From the NCBI RefSeq assembly GCF_000014065.1, contig NC_008043.1, forward strand, positions 1 through 64,000: 64,000 nucleotides of DNA, read 5' to 3'. Of the stretch, positions 41,351 through 49,246 are shown piece after piece. Within the stretch, counting starts at the first letter, position 1. Every line of letters begins with the position of its first letter. A program made the translations under genes and the position numbers. The stretch is from Ruegeria sp. TM1040. Its GTDB lineage: Bacteria > Pseudomonadota > Alphaproteobacteria > Rhodobacterales > Rhodobacteraceae. The notes beneath the pieces were generated by a model. It made no database searches. It was not told where the DNA came from and was given only the letters and a program-made list of their open reading frames with translations.

Positions 41351-42661
41351 ATGACGACGCTTTTCCTCAACGCCCGCCTGATCGATCCCGAAACAGGCAC
41401 CGACGCGCCTGGCAGCCTCCTGGTGCAACGTGGCAAGATCCTCGCCCGCGCTGATCAAAGCGACAAGGAGATGTTTCTTGCGGACAACGGTCTGCGCACC
41501 AAAGACGTGCAGATGGTGGACTGCAACGGCAAATGCCTTGCCCCCGGGATCGTGGACATCGGCGTCAAGGTTTGCGAGCCGGGCGAGCGGCACAAGGAGA
41601 GCTACAAATCCGCAGGGCTTGCAGCTGCCGCGGGTGGTGTGACCACCATCGTGACCCGCCCTGACACCTCCCCCTGCATCGACAGCCCTGAGACGCTGGA
41701 ATTCGTCACGCGGCGCGCGCAAGCAGATGCACCGGTCAATGTCCTGCCGATGGCGGCTCTGACTAAGGGGCGCGAAGGTCGTGAGATGACCGAAATCGGC
41801 TTTTTGCTGGACGCTGGCGCCGTGGCCTTCACCGATTGCGATCATGTGGTCACAAGTACCAAGGTGCTGTCGCGCGCCCTGACCTATGCCAAAAGCTGCG
41901 GCGCGCTGGTCATTGCGCATCCGCAGGAACCCGGCCTCTCTCAGGGGGCGGCAGCCACATCCGGAAAGTTCGCGGCGCTGCGCGGGCTGCCTTCTGTGTC
42001 TCCGATGGCCGAGCGCATGGGGCTTGATCGCGATATCGCATTGCTGGAGATGACCGGCGCCAAGTATCACGCCGATCAGATCACCACCGCGCGCGCGCTG
42101 CCCGCGCTGGAACGCGCCAAGGCAAACGGGCTCGACATTACGGCGGGGACATCCATCCACCATCTCACCCTGAATGAGCTGGACGTGGCCGACTATCGCA
42201 CCTTCTTCAAGGTGAAGCCGCCGCTTCGGTCCGAAGATGATCGCCTCGCGGTGGTCGAGGCGGTACGCAGCGGGCTCATTGATGTGATCTCCTCCATGCA
42301 CACACCGCAGGACGAAGAAAGCAAGCGGTTGCCCTTTGAAGAGGCCGCCGCCGGTGCGGTTGCGCTCGAGACCCTGTTGCCAGCGGCAATGCGGCTCTAT
42401 CACGCCGAGCTTCTGGACCTGCCAACGCTGTTTCGTGCCATGGCGCTTAACCCGTCTCGACGGCTTGGGCTTGCCTCCGGACGACTGAGCGCGGGCGCAC
42501 CTGCGGATCTCGTGCTGTTTGACCCCGACGCCCCCTTGGTGCTGGATCGTTTCAAGCTGCAGTCGAAATCCAAGAACACGCCTTTTGACACCCAGCGGAT
42601 GCAGGGACGTGTCTTGGCAACCTATGTGGCCGGTGAGCCCGTTTATCGAAAGGACGCATGA
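41351..42661 (+). CDS. pyrC: Dihydroorotase-like protein lacking metal ligands (PyrC-prime type)
   Basis: The 436-residue protein has the dihydroorotase fold and several family motifs (GVTTIVTRPDTSPCIDSPE; AGTSIHHLTLNE), but the key active-site residues are changed. The DxHxHxRxPG motif reads D-I-G-V-K-V-C-E-P-G (residues 69-78), so both histidines and the arginine are gone. The DHAPH motif reads M-H-T-P-Q, so the catalytic aspartate is Met. It is therefore probably not a working dihydroorotase and may be a structural partner of PyrB. An active PyrC would have to be encoded elsewhere. GAAGGA supports ATG 41351. Confidence 0.85.
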   Translation: MTTLFLNARLIDPETGTDAPGSLLVQRGKILARADQSDKEMFLADNGLRTKDVQMVDCNGKCLAPGIVDIGVKVCEPGERHKESYKSAGLAAAAGGVTTIVTRPDTSPCIDSPETLEFVTRRAQADAPVNVLPMAALTKGREGREMTEIGFLLDAGAVAFTDCDHVVTSTKVLSRALTYAKSCGALVIAHPQEPGLSQGAAATSGKFAALRGLPSVSPMAERMGLDRDIALLEMTGAKYHADQITTARALPALERAKANGLDITAGTSIHHLTLNELDVADYRTFFKVKPPLRSEDDRLAVVEAVRSGLIDVISSMHTPQDEESKRLPFEEAAAGAVALETLLPAAMRLYHAELLDLPTLFRAMALNPSRRLGLASGRLSAGAPADLVLFDPDAPLVLDRFKLQSKSKNTPFDTQRMQGRVLATYVAGEPVYRKDA

Positions 42662-43269
42662 TGCTGCCTGCGCTTGAGACAACGCTGCCCCTGCTGCTCT
42701 TCTGGGGCGGGATCGGCTATCTTCTGGGCTCAGTGCCCTTTGGCATGGTGATCACCCGCGCTTTTGGGCTGGGCAACCTGCGTGAAATCGGATCGGGCAA
42801 CATCGGCACCACCAACGTCTTGCGCACCGGAAGCAAGGCCGCCGCGGCTGCGACGCTCCTTCTGGATGGCGGCAAGGGCGCGGCGGCGGTGCTGCTGGCG
42901 CGTGCTCTGGCAGGCGAGGACGCGGCGCAGCTTGCAGGGCTTTTGGCCTTTCTCGGGCATTGCTTTCCGGTCTGGCTGGGGTTCAAGGGCGGCAAAGGGG
43001 TTGCGACCTTCCTCGGCCTCATGCTGGCGCTCGCATGGCCGGTCGGGATCGCCTGCTGTCTGACCTGGCTTGGTGTTGCGGTGTTGCGCCGCATCTCGTC
43101 ACTCGCGGCCCTCTGCGCAGCGGTTGCGGCCCCGGTCTGGTGTCTGCTGCTCGGCGCACCTCAAGCCGCCGTTCTCTCGGCGCTGCTGGCGCTCGTGATC
43201 CTCTGGCGCCACCGCGAAAACATCGCCCGCCTCAGGGCCGGCACAGAGCCAAAGATCGGCCAGAAATAG
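42658..43269 (+). CDS. plsY: Glycerol-3-phosphate acyltransferase PlsY
   Basis: The 203-residue inner-membrane enzyme has five hydrophobic segments and the PlsY motifs (GSVPFGMVI, IGSGNIGTTNVLRTGSKAAA, GHCFPVWLGFKGGKGVAT). It transfers acyl groups from acyl phosphate to glycerol-3-phosphate, the first step of phospholipid synthesis. Its ATG overlaps the stop of the dihydroorotase-like gene (ATGA), so it is co-translated. A terminator follows at 43294. Confidence 0.94.
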   Translation: MMLPALETTLPLLLFWGGIGYLLGSVPFGMVITRAFGLGNLREIGSGNIGTTNVLRTGSKAAAAATLLLDGGKGAAAVLLARALAGEDAAQLAGLLAFLGHCFPVWLGFKGGKGVATFLGLMLALAWPVGIACCLTWLGVAVLRRISSLAALCAAVAAPVWCLLLGAPQAAVLSALLALVILWRHRENIARLRAGTEPKIGQK

Positions 43270-43293
43270 CGCACGCCACCCCTGTTGATGCAA

Positions 43294-43321
43294 AGCCCCG
43301 CCCCTACCGGCGGGGTTTTTA
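43294..43321 (+). terminator. Intrinsic terminator after plsY
   Basis: A 7-bp GC stem (CCCCGCC / GGCGGGG) with a 6-base loop, followed directly by a run of T, lies 25 bp after the plsY stop. It is a standard rho-independent terminator that ends the pyrB-plsY transcript. Confidence 0.85.
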
Positions 43322-43332
43322 CGTTCTGCGCA

Positions 43333-43393
43333 CTCAAATTGAGGCGCTTTGTTGCACAGTCTCACATTTGCGCCAGCACCCCCTCAAATTGAG
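43333..43393. promoter_or_regulatory. Paired 11-bp palindromes upstream of the YHS gene
   Basis: CTCAAATTGAG occurs twice, at 43333-43343 and 43383-43393, exactly 50 bp apart start to start (about five helical turns), with both copies about 150-210 bp before the YHS gene start. Each copy is itself palindromic. Same-face spacing of two dyads suggests cooperative binding by a regulator. The regulator is unknown. Confidence 0.55.
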
Positions 43394-43539
43394 TTGTTTT
43401 GCATGTGATCGGACGCCTCCCCAGATGGTCGTCATGGCGGCACACACCGTCACAGGAAACAGGATTTAAAGCACCTGTCCCTTTCTACACCTCCCCCCCG
43501 GTGCATTACGGCTCCGGACAGATCAAAAGGTTCAAACCG

Positions 43540-44025
43540 ATGACCAAGACCACATCCTTCACCAAATCCCTTCTGGGCGGTCTCGCTTTCTCTGTTGCGC
43601 TGGCGACCTCTTCGCTTGCGGCAGGCGTCGATGTGAACGCCTCCTCCACCGGCCTTGCGATGCAGGGTTATGACCCGGTTGCCTATTTCACCGAAGGCGA
43701 AGCTAACAAGGGCAGCTACAAACTGACCTCCACCTTTGACGAGGCGACCTATTGGTTCACTTCCGAGGAAAACAAGGAGCTGTTTGAAGCCAATCCAGAG
43801 GCTTATGTCCCCGCATATGGTGGCTACTGCGCCTTTGGTGCAGCGATGGGCTTCAAGTTCGACGGCGACCCCCACCAGTGGAAAATCGTTGACGATGTGC
43901 TGTACCTGAACCTCTCCAAGGACATCCAAGAGCGCTGGGTCGAGGACATCCCGGGCTATATCGAAAAAGCAGACGTGAACTGGGAAACCATCGAGGATGC
44001 GGCCCCGGCCGAGCTGCTGCAATAA
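43540..44025 (+). CDS. Secreted YHS-domain protein
   Basis: The 161-residue protein has a Sec signal (ending SLAAG near residue 28) and a YHS domain (GYDPVAYFTEGEANKGSYKL ... FEANPEAYVPAYGGYCAFG). The YHS domain is associated with metal binding in heavy-metal ATPases and similar proteins, but its role here is uncertain. The gene is bounded by paired palindromes upstream and a strong bidirectional terminator downstream, so it is probably a single transcript. ATG 43540 begins the signal peptide. Confidence 0.85.
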   Translation: MTKTTSFTKSLLGGLAFSVALATSSLAAGVDVNASSTGLAMQGYDPVAYFTEGEANKGSYKLTSTFDEATYWFTSEENKELFEANPEAYVPAYGGYCAFGAAMGFKFDGDPHQWKIVDDVLYLNLSKDIQERWVEDIPGYIEKADVNWETIEDAAPAELLQ

Positions 44026-44051
44026 CGCGGTCGCGCTCGTTTCTTAAAAAC

Positions 44052-44088
44052 AAAAAATGGGCGGCAGGAGATCCTGCCGCCCATTTTT
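44052..44088. terminator. Bidirectional terminator
   Basis: A 15-bp perfect stem (AAATGGGCGGCAGGA / TCCTGCCGCCCATTT, two-base loop), with A-tract before and T-tract after, lies between the convergent genes at 43540 and 44125. The layout fits a rho-independent terminator in both directions. Confidence 0.88.
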
Positions 44089-44124
44089 GCGCGCGGGTCC
44101 CGGAGGGAACGGGCACCGCAGCGC

Positions 44125-44379
44125 TTATTTCCCGGCCATGCGCTCCATCGCTTCGGCTGTGCGTTTGGTGTTGTTGTAGATCCCAAGCGCAAGATAGAGC
44201 GAACCGCCAATCAGGATCACGTAGAGCGTCCCGCCCAAAAGCACGCCTAGAGCGGGCAGAAGCCCCCCGGCACTGGGTTCTATAAAGGCGACAACAACGC
44301 CGCCGAGCACGACGAGCAGCAACAGGACAACAATGACGCCCACAAGTTTTTCAAATGCGGAGATAAAGAAACGTTCCAT
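44125..44379 (-). CDS. Small two-helix membrane protein
   Basis: The 84-residue protein has two hydrophobic helices (about residues 10-33 and 43-65) and a charged C-terminus (NNTKRTAEAMERMAGK). I do not recognise a family. AAAGG about nine bases before ATG 44379 supports this start over a GTG at 44388. It is flanked by two strong bidirectional terminators and is therefore a single-gene transcript. Confidence 0.7.
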   Translation of the reverse strand: MERFFISAFEKLVGVIVVLLLLVVLGGVVVAFIEPSAGGLLPALGVLLGGTLYVILIGGSLYLALGIYNNTKRTAEAMERMAGK

Positions 44380-44520
44380 TTTCAACACCTTTCAAAGCAA
44401 TGGTTGGCGCTCTCTTAAGGACAGGTCGGGACCCGGACAAGTTGTTGATTGGGGGGAAATATGCCCTTGGGACGTCACCACACGACCCCCGGTTTCATGG
44501 CGCCGCGAACCAGACCGCGC

Positions 44521-44555
44521 AAGAAAAGGGGCGCCCCAGCGGCGCCCCTTTTCTT
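44521..44555. terminator. Bidirectional terminator
   Basis: A 15-bp perfect stem (AAGAAAAGGGGCGCC / GGCGCCCCTTTTCTT, 5-base loop) with A-rich and T-rich outer arms lies after the gshA stop. It can terminate the minus-strand gshA transcript and also works in the other direction. Confidence 0.87.
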
Positions 44556-44580
44556 GTTTCAAATAAGAACTTAGTGCCGT

Positions 44581-45951
44581 TCAATAGCTGTAATCGGCAT
44601 AGATCCGGGTCAGATCACCGTTCCAATCGCCATTGTAGCGATCCAAGAGTTCGTCTGCGGGGACTTTGCCGCTCTCGACGCTCTCGCGCAGTGCATTGAG
44701 GAAATGAGTCTCGTTGGGGACAAGACCGCCTGCACCCTGACGGGCGCGCGCCTTCAGTCCGGCTTCTGAAATCGCCAGAACCTCTCGTGCCAGATCATGC
44801 ATCTTGATCGCGCCGACCTCTGCCTGCAGCCCTTTGACCGCAGCCTCGATGCGCAGGTTTTCGCGAGTCTCCGCGTCCCAGCCCTTGACCAGATCCCAGG
44901 CCGCGTCCAGCGCAGACTGATTATACATCAGACCCACCCAGAACGCGGGCAAAGCACAGAGGCGACGCCAGGGGCCACCATCGGCGCCGCGCATTTCCAT
45001 GTATTTCTTGATGCGGGCTTCTGGGAATGCGGTCGTCAGGTGATCGGCCCAGTCGCTCAATGTGGGCGTCTCGCCCGGCAATGCGGGTAGCTCGCCCTTG
45101 AGGAAATCCCGGAAAGACTGGCCCAAAGCATTGATATATTTGCCATCACGGTAAACAAAATACATCGGCACATCAAGGGCATAGTCCGCATAGCGTTCAA
45201 AGCCCATGCCCTCTTCAAAAACAAAGGGCAGCATTCCGGTACGGGCATCATCCAGATGCCGCCAGATGTGGCTGCGCCAGGATTTGAGCCCGTTAGGCTT
45301 GCCTTCAAAGAAGGGGGAATTGGCAAAGAGCGCCGTCGCCACCGGTTGCAGCGCCAGCGCCACGCGCAGCTTTTGCACCATATCCGCCTCGGAGGCGAAA
45401 TCGAGGTTCACCTGCACCGTGCACGTGCGCCGCATCATCGCGCGCCCCATGGTGCCGACGCGCTCCATGTAGTCGTTCATCAACTGATAGCGGCCCTTTG
45501 GCATCAGCGGCATTTCGTCGTGCTGCCAGATCGGGGCGGCCCCAAGACCGATGAATCCAACACCGATCTCGTCAGCAATGTCTTTGACTTCGCGCAGGTG
45601 GGTGTTCACCTCATCGCAGGTCTCATGGATGGTCTCGAGCGGGGCACCTGACAGCTCCAGCGCTCCCCCCGGCTCAAGGCTCACATTGGCCATGTCCTTG
45701 GTGAGGCCGATCAGCTTGCCGCCCTCGGTCACCGGCTCCCAGCCATGACGGTCCCGCAACCCTTCCAGAACAGCCAGAATGGAGCGCGTCCCCTCGTAGG
45801 GGAGCGGTTTCAGCGTGTCCTTGCAGTAGCCGAACTTCTCATGCTCGGTGCCAATGCGCCAATCGTCGCGCGGCTTGCAGCCCGCTTCCATGTAGGCCGC
45901 CAGTTGAGCATGGCTTTCGATTGGTCCGCCACCGGACTGAGGAATGGACAT
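44581..45951 (-). CDS. gshA: Glutamate-cysteine ligase (plant/alphaproteobacterial type)
   Basis: The 456-residue enzyme belongs to the plant-type GCS family (GTEHEKFGYCKDTLKPLPYE; EPGGALELSGAPLETIHETC; YQLMNDYMERVGTMGRAMMRRT; VQVNLDFASEADM). It makes gamma-glutamylcysteine from glutamate and cysteine, the first step of glutathione synthesis. The start at 45951 is chosen because family-like sequence begins there; the frame continues to 46008 without a convincing ribosome site at either position. The gene follows the small membrane protein of 46057-46584 on the same strand with 105 bp between. Confidence 0.93.
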   Translation of the reverse strand: MSIPQSGGGPIESHAQLAAYMEAGCKPRDDWRIGTEHEKFGYCKDTLKPLPYEGTRSILAVLEGLRDRHGWEPVTEGGKLIGLTKDMANVSLEPGGALELSGAPLETIHETCDEVNTHLREVKDIADEIGVGFIGLGAAPIWQHDEMPLMPKGRYQLMNDYMERVGTMGRAMMRRTCTVQVNLDFASEADMVQKLRVALALQPVATALFANSPFFEGKPNGLKSWRSHIWRHLDDARTGMLPFVFEEGMGFERYADYALDVPMYFVYRDGKYINALGQSFRDFLKGELPALPGETPTLSDWADHLTTAFPEARIKKYMEMRGADGGPWRRLCALPAFWVGLMYNQSALDAAWDLVKGWDAETRENLRIEAAVKGLQAEVGAIKMHDLAREVLAISEAGLKARARQGAGGLVPNETHFLNALRESVESGKVPADELLDRYNGDWNGDLTRIYADYSY

Positions 45952-46056
45952 AGGGAGGCCCCCTTTGTGGTCGTCGCCAAACAGGGGCGAACGTGGCATT
46001 TGTGACAAAGGGCGCGCGGCCCGGGGTTAAAGTGGTGATGCGAATTCGCGCCAGTG

Positions 46057-46584
46057 TCAATGCAGGCGATACGCCTGGTGCGACTCTGGTGATTTCTGCC
46101 ATATCACGACTTGGTGAGGGCCTTTGTGATGCAGTTCACTCAGCATGCGTTCTGTCTTCAATCCCGGCAGGCTGGCAAAGACATCAAAGAGCGCCTCCGC
46201 CCCGGTTGCAGTCACCGGAATTGCCAAGGGCGGCTGCCCCGGCTGCTCCAACACCCAATGCGACGGGCGCGCGGTATGATCGAGCCGCAGGGTCTCGATT
46301 TCGGACCGCGCGACGGCGCCACCGGTGAGCGGGCCGAAATAGCTGATCTGACCTTCGGTGACCTGCACGACACCCGGCCCCCCAGAGCCAAGGCGAAACC
46401 GCATCCGCTGCGCGCCGACCACCGCAAGCACAACCGCCAGCGTCACACAGGCCCAGCCCGTGACCTGCGTCAAACCAATGCCCCAAAGCGCCCACCGAAG
46501 CCCCAAAAGCAGCAGCGCCAGCGCCCCCAGGAGTTCACGCCACCGCCACAAAGCCGCGCGCGCCTCTGGTCGAATGAAACTCAT
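46057..46584 (-). CDS. Membrane protein of unknown function, two N-terminal helices
   Basis: The 175-residue protein has two adjacent hydrophobic helices (about residues 18-38 and 42-58) followed by a soluble part that begins MRFRLGSGGPGVVQVTEGQISYFGP and may form a beta-rich PH-like domain. The layout is like that of the protein at 12814-13383. Its start overlaps the GNAT gene stop by 4 bp (ATGA). No named family recognised; role unknown. Confidence 0.72.
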   Translation of the reverse strand: MSFIRPEARAALWRWRELLGALALLLLGLRWALWGIGLTQVTGWACVTLAVVLAVVGAQRMRFRLGSGGPGVVQVTEGQISYFGPLTGGAVARSEIETLRLDHTARPSHWVLEQPGQPPLAIPVTATGAEALFDVFASLPGLKTERMLSELHHKGPHQVVIWQKSPESHQAYRLH

Positions 46585-47450
46585 CTGACGTCCTCCACCC
46601 GACCTGCACAGATCTGCGCAGGTGTTGAAAACAGAACCAGCGCAAATGCATCTGCTGGCTGAAACCCGAGCGCGCGATACGCCCGAGCGGCGTCTTTGCC
46701 CGCGGCAAACAGCACCCCCTGCCGGGCGCCGCGCTCGCGCGCTTCCAACAGATGCCGACCGACGACGCGGCGCGCGTAGCCACGCCCACGCAACATTGGC
46801 GGCGTATAGACACCGCCAACCTGCACCGCCTCGTCAAAGGCCGTGTTGAAACCGCTCATCGCCACCGGTTCACCCTGAACCGTTAGCACGCGGTGGCTGT
46901 CCCTGGCGATATAGGTCGCAATATCGTGACGCGCCTTGTCCCGTGCCGCGTCGGGCGCAGCATTGAGGACCTCGACCTCATAGGCCGCGCGCCAACCTTC
47001 CACGAGTCCGCGCGGCGCCTCGGCCAATGGCACAAGCGCTTCTTCGGGGCGCATCTCCACCGAAACATCCCTGAGGTCGAGCACAAACCCCGGATCATCT
47101 CGATCCAGCTGGCACGGGTGATCTCCGATGTCATTGGCCGCGATAAAGCGCCGCGCTTGCATCGCTTTTCCCAACACCGCCGTGACATCGCGCCCCGCCA
47201 GAAGCTGTCCGGCCTCCTGCCAGTCCCGTCGCGTCGCGCCCGGTGCCATCATCATTACCGAACCACTGTTGGTGATACCAAAGACCCCGTCACGCGCCTC
47301 CCGCACCCAGAGCGTCAGCCCATGAGAATGATCCGATCCAAACCCGTGATCGCGCAGGTTCCCGATCAAGAACATGGCGCCTTCGATATGCGCAAACAGC
47401 AGTGCCTCAATCCACGCGAGGTCTGAGGGCTCTGCTGCGCGCCAGGCCAT
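46581..47450 (-). CDS. GNAT-family N-acetyltransferase
   Basis: The 289-residue protein has a GNAT acetyl-CoA motif near the end (VYTPPMLRGRGYARRVVGRH, with the R/Q-x-x-G-x-G/A turn) and an N-terminal half that is less typical, so it may be a two-domain or degenerate-tandem GNAT. ATG 47450 overlaps the rsmE stop (TAATG) and is preferred to the longer frame at 47477. The acceptor substrate is unknown. Confidence 0.8.
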   Translation of the reverse strand: MAWRAAEPSDLAWIEALLFAHIEGAMFLIGNLRDHGFGSDHSHGLTLWVREARDGVFGITNSGSVMMMAPGATRRDWQEAGQLLAGRDVTAVLGKAMQARRFIAANDIGDHPCQLDRDDPGFVLDLRDVSVEMRPEEALVPLAEAPRGLVEGWRAAYEVEVLNAAPDAARDKARHDIATYIARDSHRVLTVQGEPVAMSGFNTAFDEAVQVGGVYTPPMLRGRGYARRVVGRHLLEARERGARQGVLFAAGKDAARAYRALGFQPADAFALVLFSTPAQICAGRVEDVR

Positions 47451-48190
47451 TACCAGTCTCCCAACCGCTGCTGCCAAAGCGTCAGTGCGGCCACAGCCGC
47501 AGTATCCGCACGCAGGATCCGTGGCCCCAGACTGACCACATGGGCCTGTGGCATTGCATGGAGGCGCTTGCGCTCCGCATCGGAAAACCCGCCCTCCGGC
47601 CCGATCAGAATCGCCCAGGGCCCGGCCGCGCCAGCGGAGCCCTCCACCTGGGCCACATCCAGAAACAACCGCTGGCCGATCTCGGCCTCGTCACAGAACA
47701 TCAACTGACGCTCTGCGGGCCAATGGTCCAACAACGACGGGAGTTTTTGCAGCTCTGCCACCTCGGGCACATAGGTGCCGCCGCATTGCTCGGCAGCCTC
47801 GACGGCATGGGCCTGTAGACGGTCCTGTCGGATGCGCTCGGAATTGGTGAACTCTGTCGCCACCGGCAAGATTCGCGCGGCGCCCATCTCGGCAGCTTTT
47901 TCGACGATGAAATCGGTCCGCGCCTTCTTGATCGGCGCAAAGATCAACCACAGGTCGGGCGGCAACTGCAGGGGCTTTGATTGCTCAAGGCAGGCGAGCA
48001 CGCCCCCGCGCTTGCCGGCCTCGGCCACCTCGGCCTGCCATTCCCCGTCGCGCCCGTTAAAAAGCGCAACCCGCGCGGCCACGGAGAGCCGCATCACCCC
48101 AAAGAGATAATGCGCCTGATCGCGGTCCAGAGGAACCGTTTGCCCTGCCCCCAAGGGGTGATCTACATACAGTCTGACTTTAGCACTCAT
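47450..48190 (-). CDS. rsmE: 16S rRNA (uracil1498-N3)-methyltransferase RsmE
   Basis: The 246-residue protein has an N-terminal PUA-like part (RLYVDHPLGAGQTVPLDRDQAHYL) and the SPOUT methyltransferase knot (LIGPEGGFSDAERKRL; SLGPRILRADTAAVAAL). It methylates U1498 of 16S rRNA. Its start is only 12 bp from the divergent ubiA start, so the promoters must overlap coding sequence or leaders. It heads an overlapping run with the GNAT and small membrane protein genes. Confidence 0.92.
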   Translation of the reverse strand: MSAKVRLYVDHPLGAGQTVPLDRDQAHYLFGVMRLSVAARVALFNGRDGEWQAEVAEAGKRGGVLACLEQSKPLQLPPDLWLIFAPIKKARTDFIVEKAAEMGAARILPVATEFTNSERIRQDRLQAHAVEAAEQCGGTYVPEVAELQKLPSLLDHWPAERQLMFCDEAEIGQRLFLDVAQVEGSAGAAGPWAILIGPEGGFSDAERKRLHAMPQAHVVSLGPRILRADTAAVAALTLWQQRLGDW

Positions 48191-48202
48191 GGGGTCCTAC
48201 AT

Positions 48203-49165
48203 ATGCAAGGCCAGTCGCCAACACCAGATGGACAAGTCGCGGATGCGGTGAAAGACAATTGGGTCGACATCTATGCACCCGCCTGGACCCGCCCCTACCT
48301 GCGCCTGAGCCGTGCGGATCGCCCCATCGGGACCTGGCTCCTGCTGCTGCCCTGCTGGTGGGGATTGGCACTTGCGATGATCGCCGGACAGGATGCGCGC
48401 TGGGAGGATCTGTGGATCTTTGTGGCCTGCGCGCTTGGTGCGTGGCTGATGCGCGGCGCGGGATGCACCTGGAATGACATCACTGATCGCAACATCGACG
48501 GCAGTGTCGAGCGCACCCGGTCGCGCCCCATTCCCTCCGGTCAGGTCTCTATCAAAGGGGCGCTCGCTTGGATGGCCCTGCAATCGCTGATCGCCTTTGG
48601 CATCCTGCTGACCTTCAATCAGGCTGCGGTCGCGATGGGGATTCTCGCGCTCTTCCCGGTGGCGATTTATCCCTTTGCCAAGCGGTTTACCTGGTGGCCG
48701 CAGATTTTCTTGGGGCTCGCCTTTAACTGGGGTGCGATGCTGGCGTGGGTGGCGCATACGGGCCATCTGAACTGGCCTGCGGTGGTGCTTTATGTGGCCG
48801 GGATCGCGTGGACGCTCTTTTATGACACCATCTATGCCCATCAGGATGCCGAGGATGATGCCCTGATCGGGGTGAAATCTACGGCACGGCTCTTTGGCAC
48901 CAACACGCCAACCTGGCTGCGCCGCTTTATTGTTGCCACCGTGAGCCTGATGGCGCTTGCAATCATCATGGCCGTACAGCCCGCTGCCTCGGTTCTGGCG
49001 TTGGCGCTCTCGCTCTGTGCACCCTGGGCGATGGGCTGGCATATGACATGGCAGTTGCGCGCCTTTGACGCCGACAACAACGACCGCCTCCTGTCGCTGT
49101 TTCGGCTCAACCGGGACACCGGCTTGATTCCGCTCATTTTCCTTGGGCTGGCCCTGTTTGCCTGA
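48203..49165 (+). CDS. ubiA: 4-hydroxybenzoate polyprenyltransferase UbiA
   Basis: The 320-residue inner-membrane enzyme has multiple hydrophobic helices and both aspartate-rich motifs of the UbiA family (GAGCTWNDITDRNIDG; DTIYAHQDAEDDALIG). It attaches the polyprenyl tail to 4-hydroxybenzoate in ubiquinone synthesis. ATG 48203 is used; sequence upstream of it is antisense to rsmE. The N-terminal about 30 residues before LRLSRADRPIG are less conserved in type, so a later GTG start (near 48248) is possible. Confidence 0.93.
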   Translation: MQGQSPTPDGQVADAVKDNWVDIYAPAWTRPYLRLSRADRPIGTWLLLLPCWWGLALAMIAGQDARWEDLWIFVACALGAWLMRGAGCTWNDITDRNIDGSVERTRSRPIPSGQVSIKGALAWMALQSLIAFGILLTFNQAAVAMGILALFPVAIYPFAKRFTWWPQIFLGLAFNWGAMLAWVAHTGHLNWPAVVLYVAGIAWTLFYDTIYAHQDAEDDALIGVKSTARLFGTNTPTWLRRFIVATVSLMALAIIMAVQPAASVLALALSLCAPWAMGWHMTWQLRAFDADNNDRLLSLFRLNRDTGLIPLIFLGLALFA

Positions 49166-49246
49166 TCCAGACCACAGGCGCGATTGATCCAGCGCGATTG
49201 GCCTAGTAAGACCTTTGACGACGAAACTACCGGAATTTCTGACCTC

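Noticed and set aside
41201-42682. 493-residue minus-strand open frame over the dihydroorotase-like gene
   Set aside because: Composition is His/Arg/Gln-rich and the plus strand has family motifs, so this is a shadow.
46040-46049. 10-bp palindrome GCGAATTCGC between gshA and the small membrane protein gene
   Set aside because: Too short to separate from chance in GC-rich DNA and without a second copy nearby.
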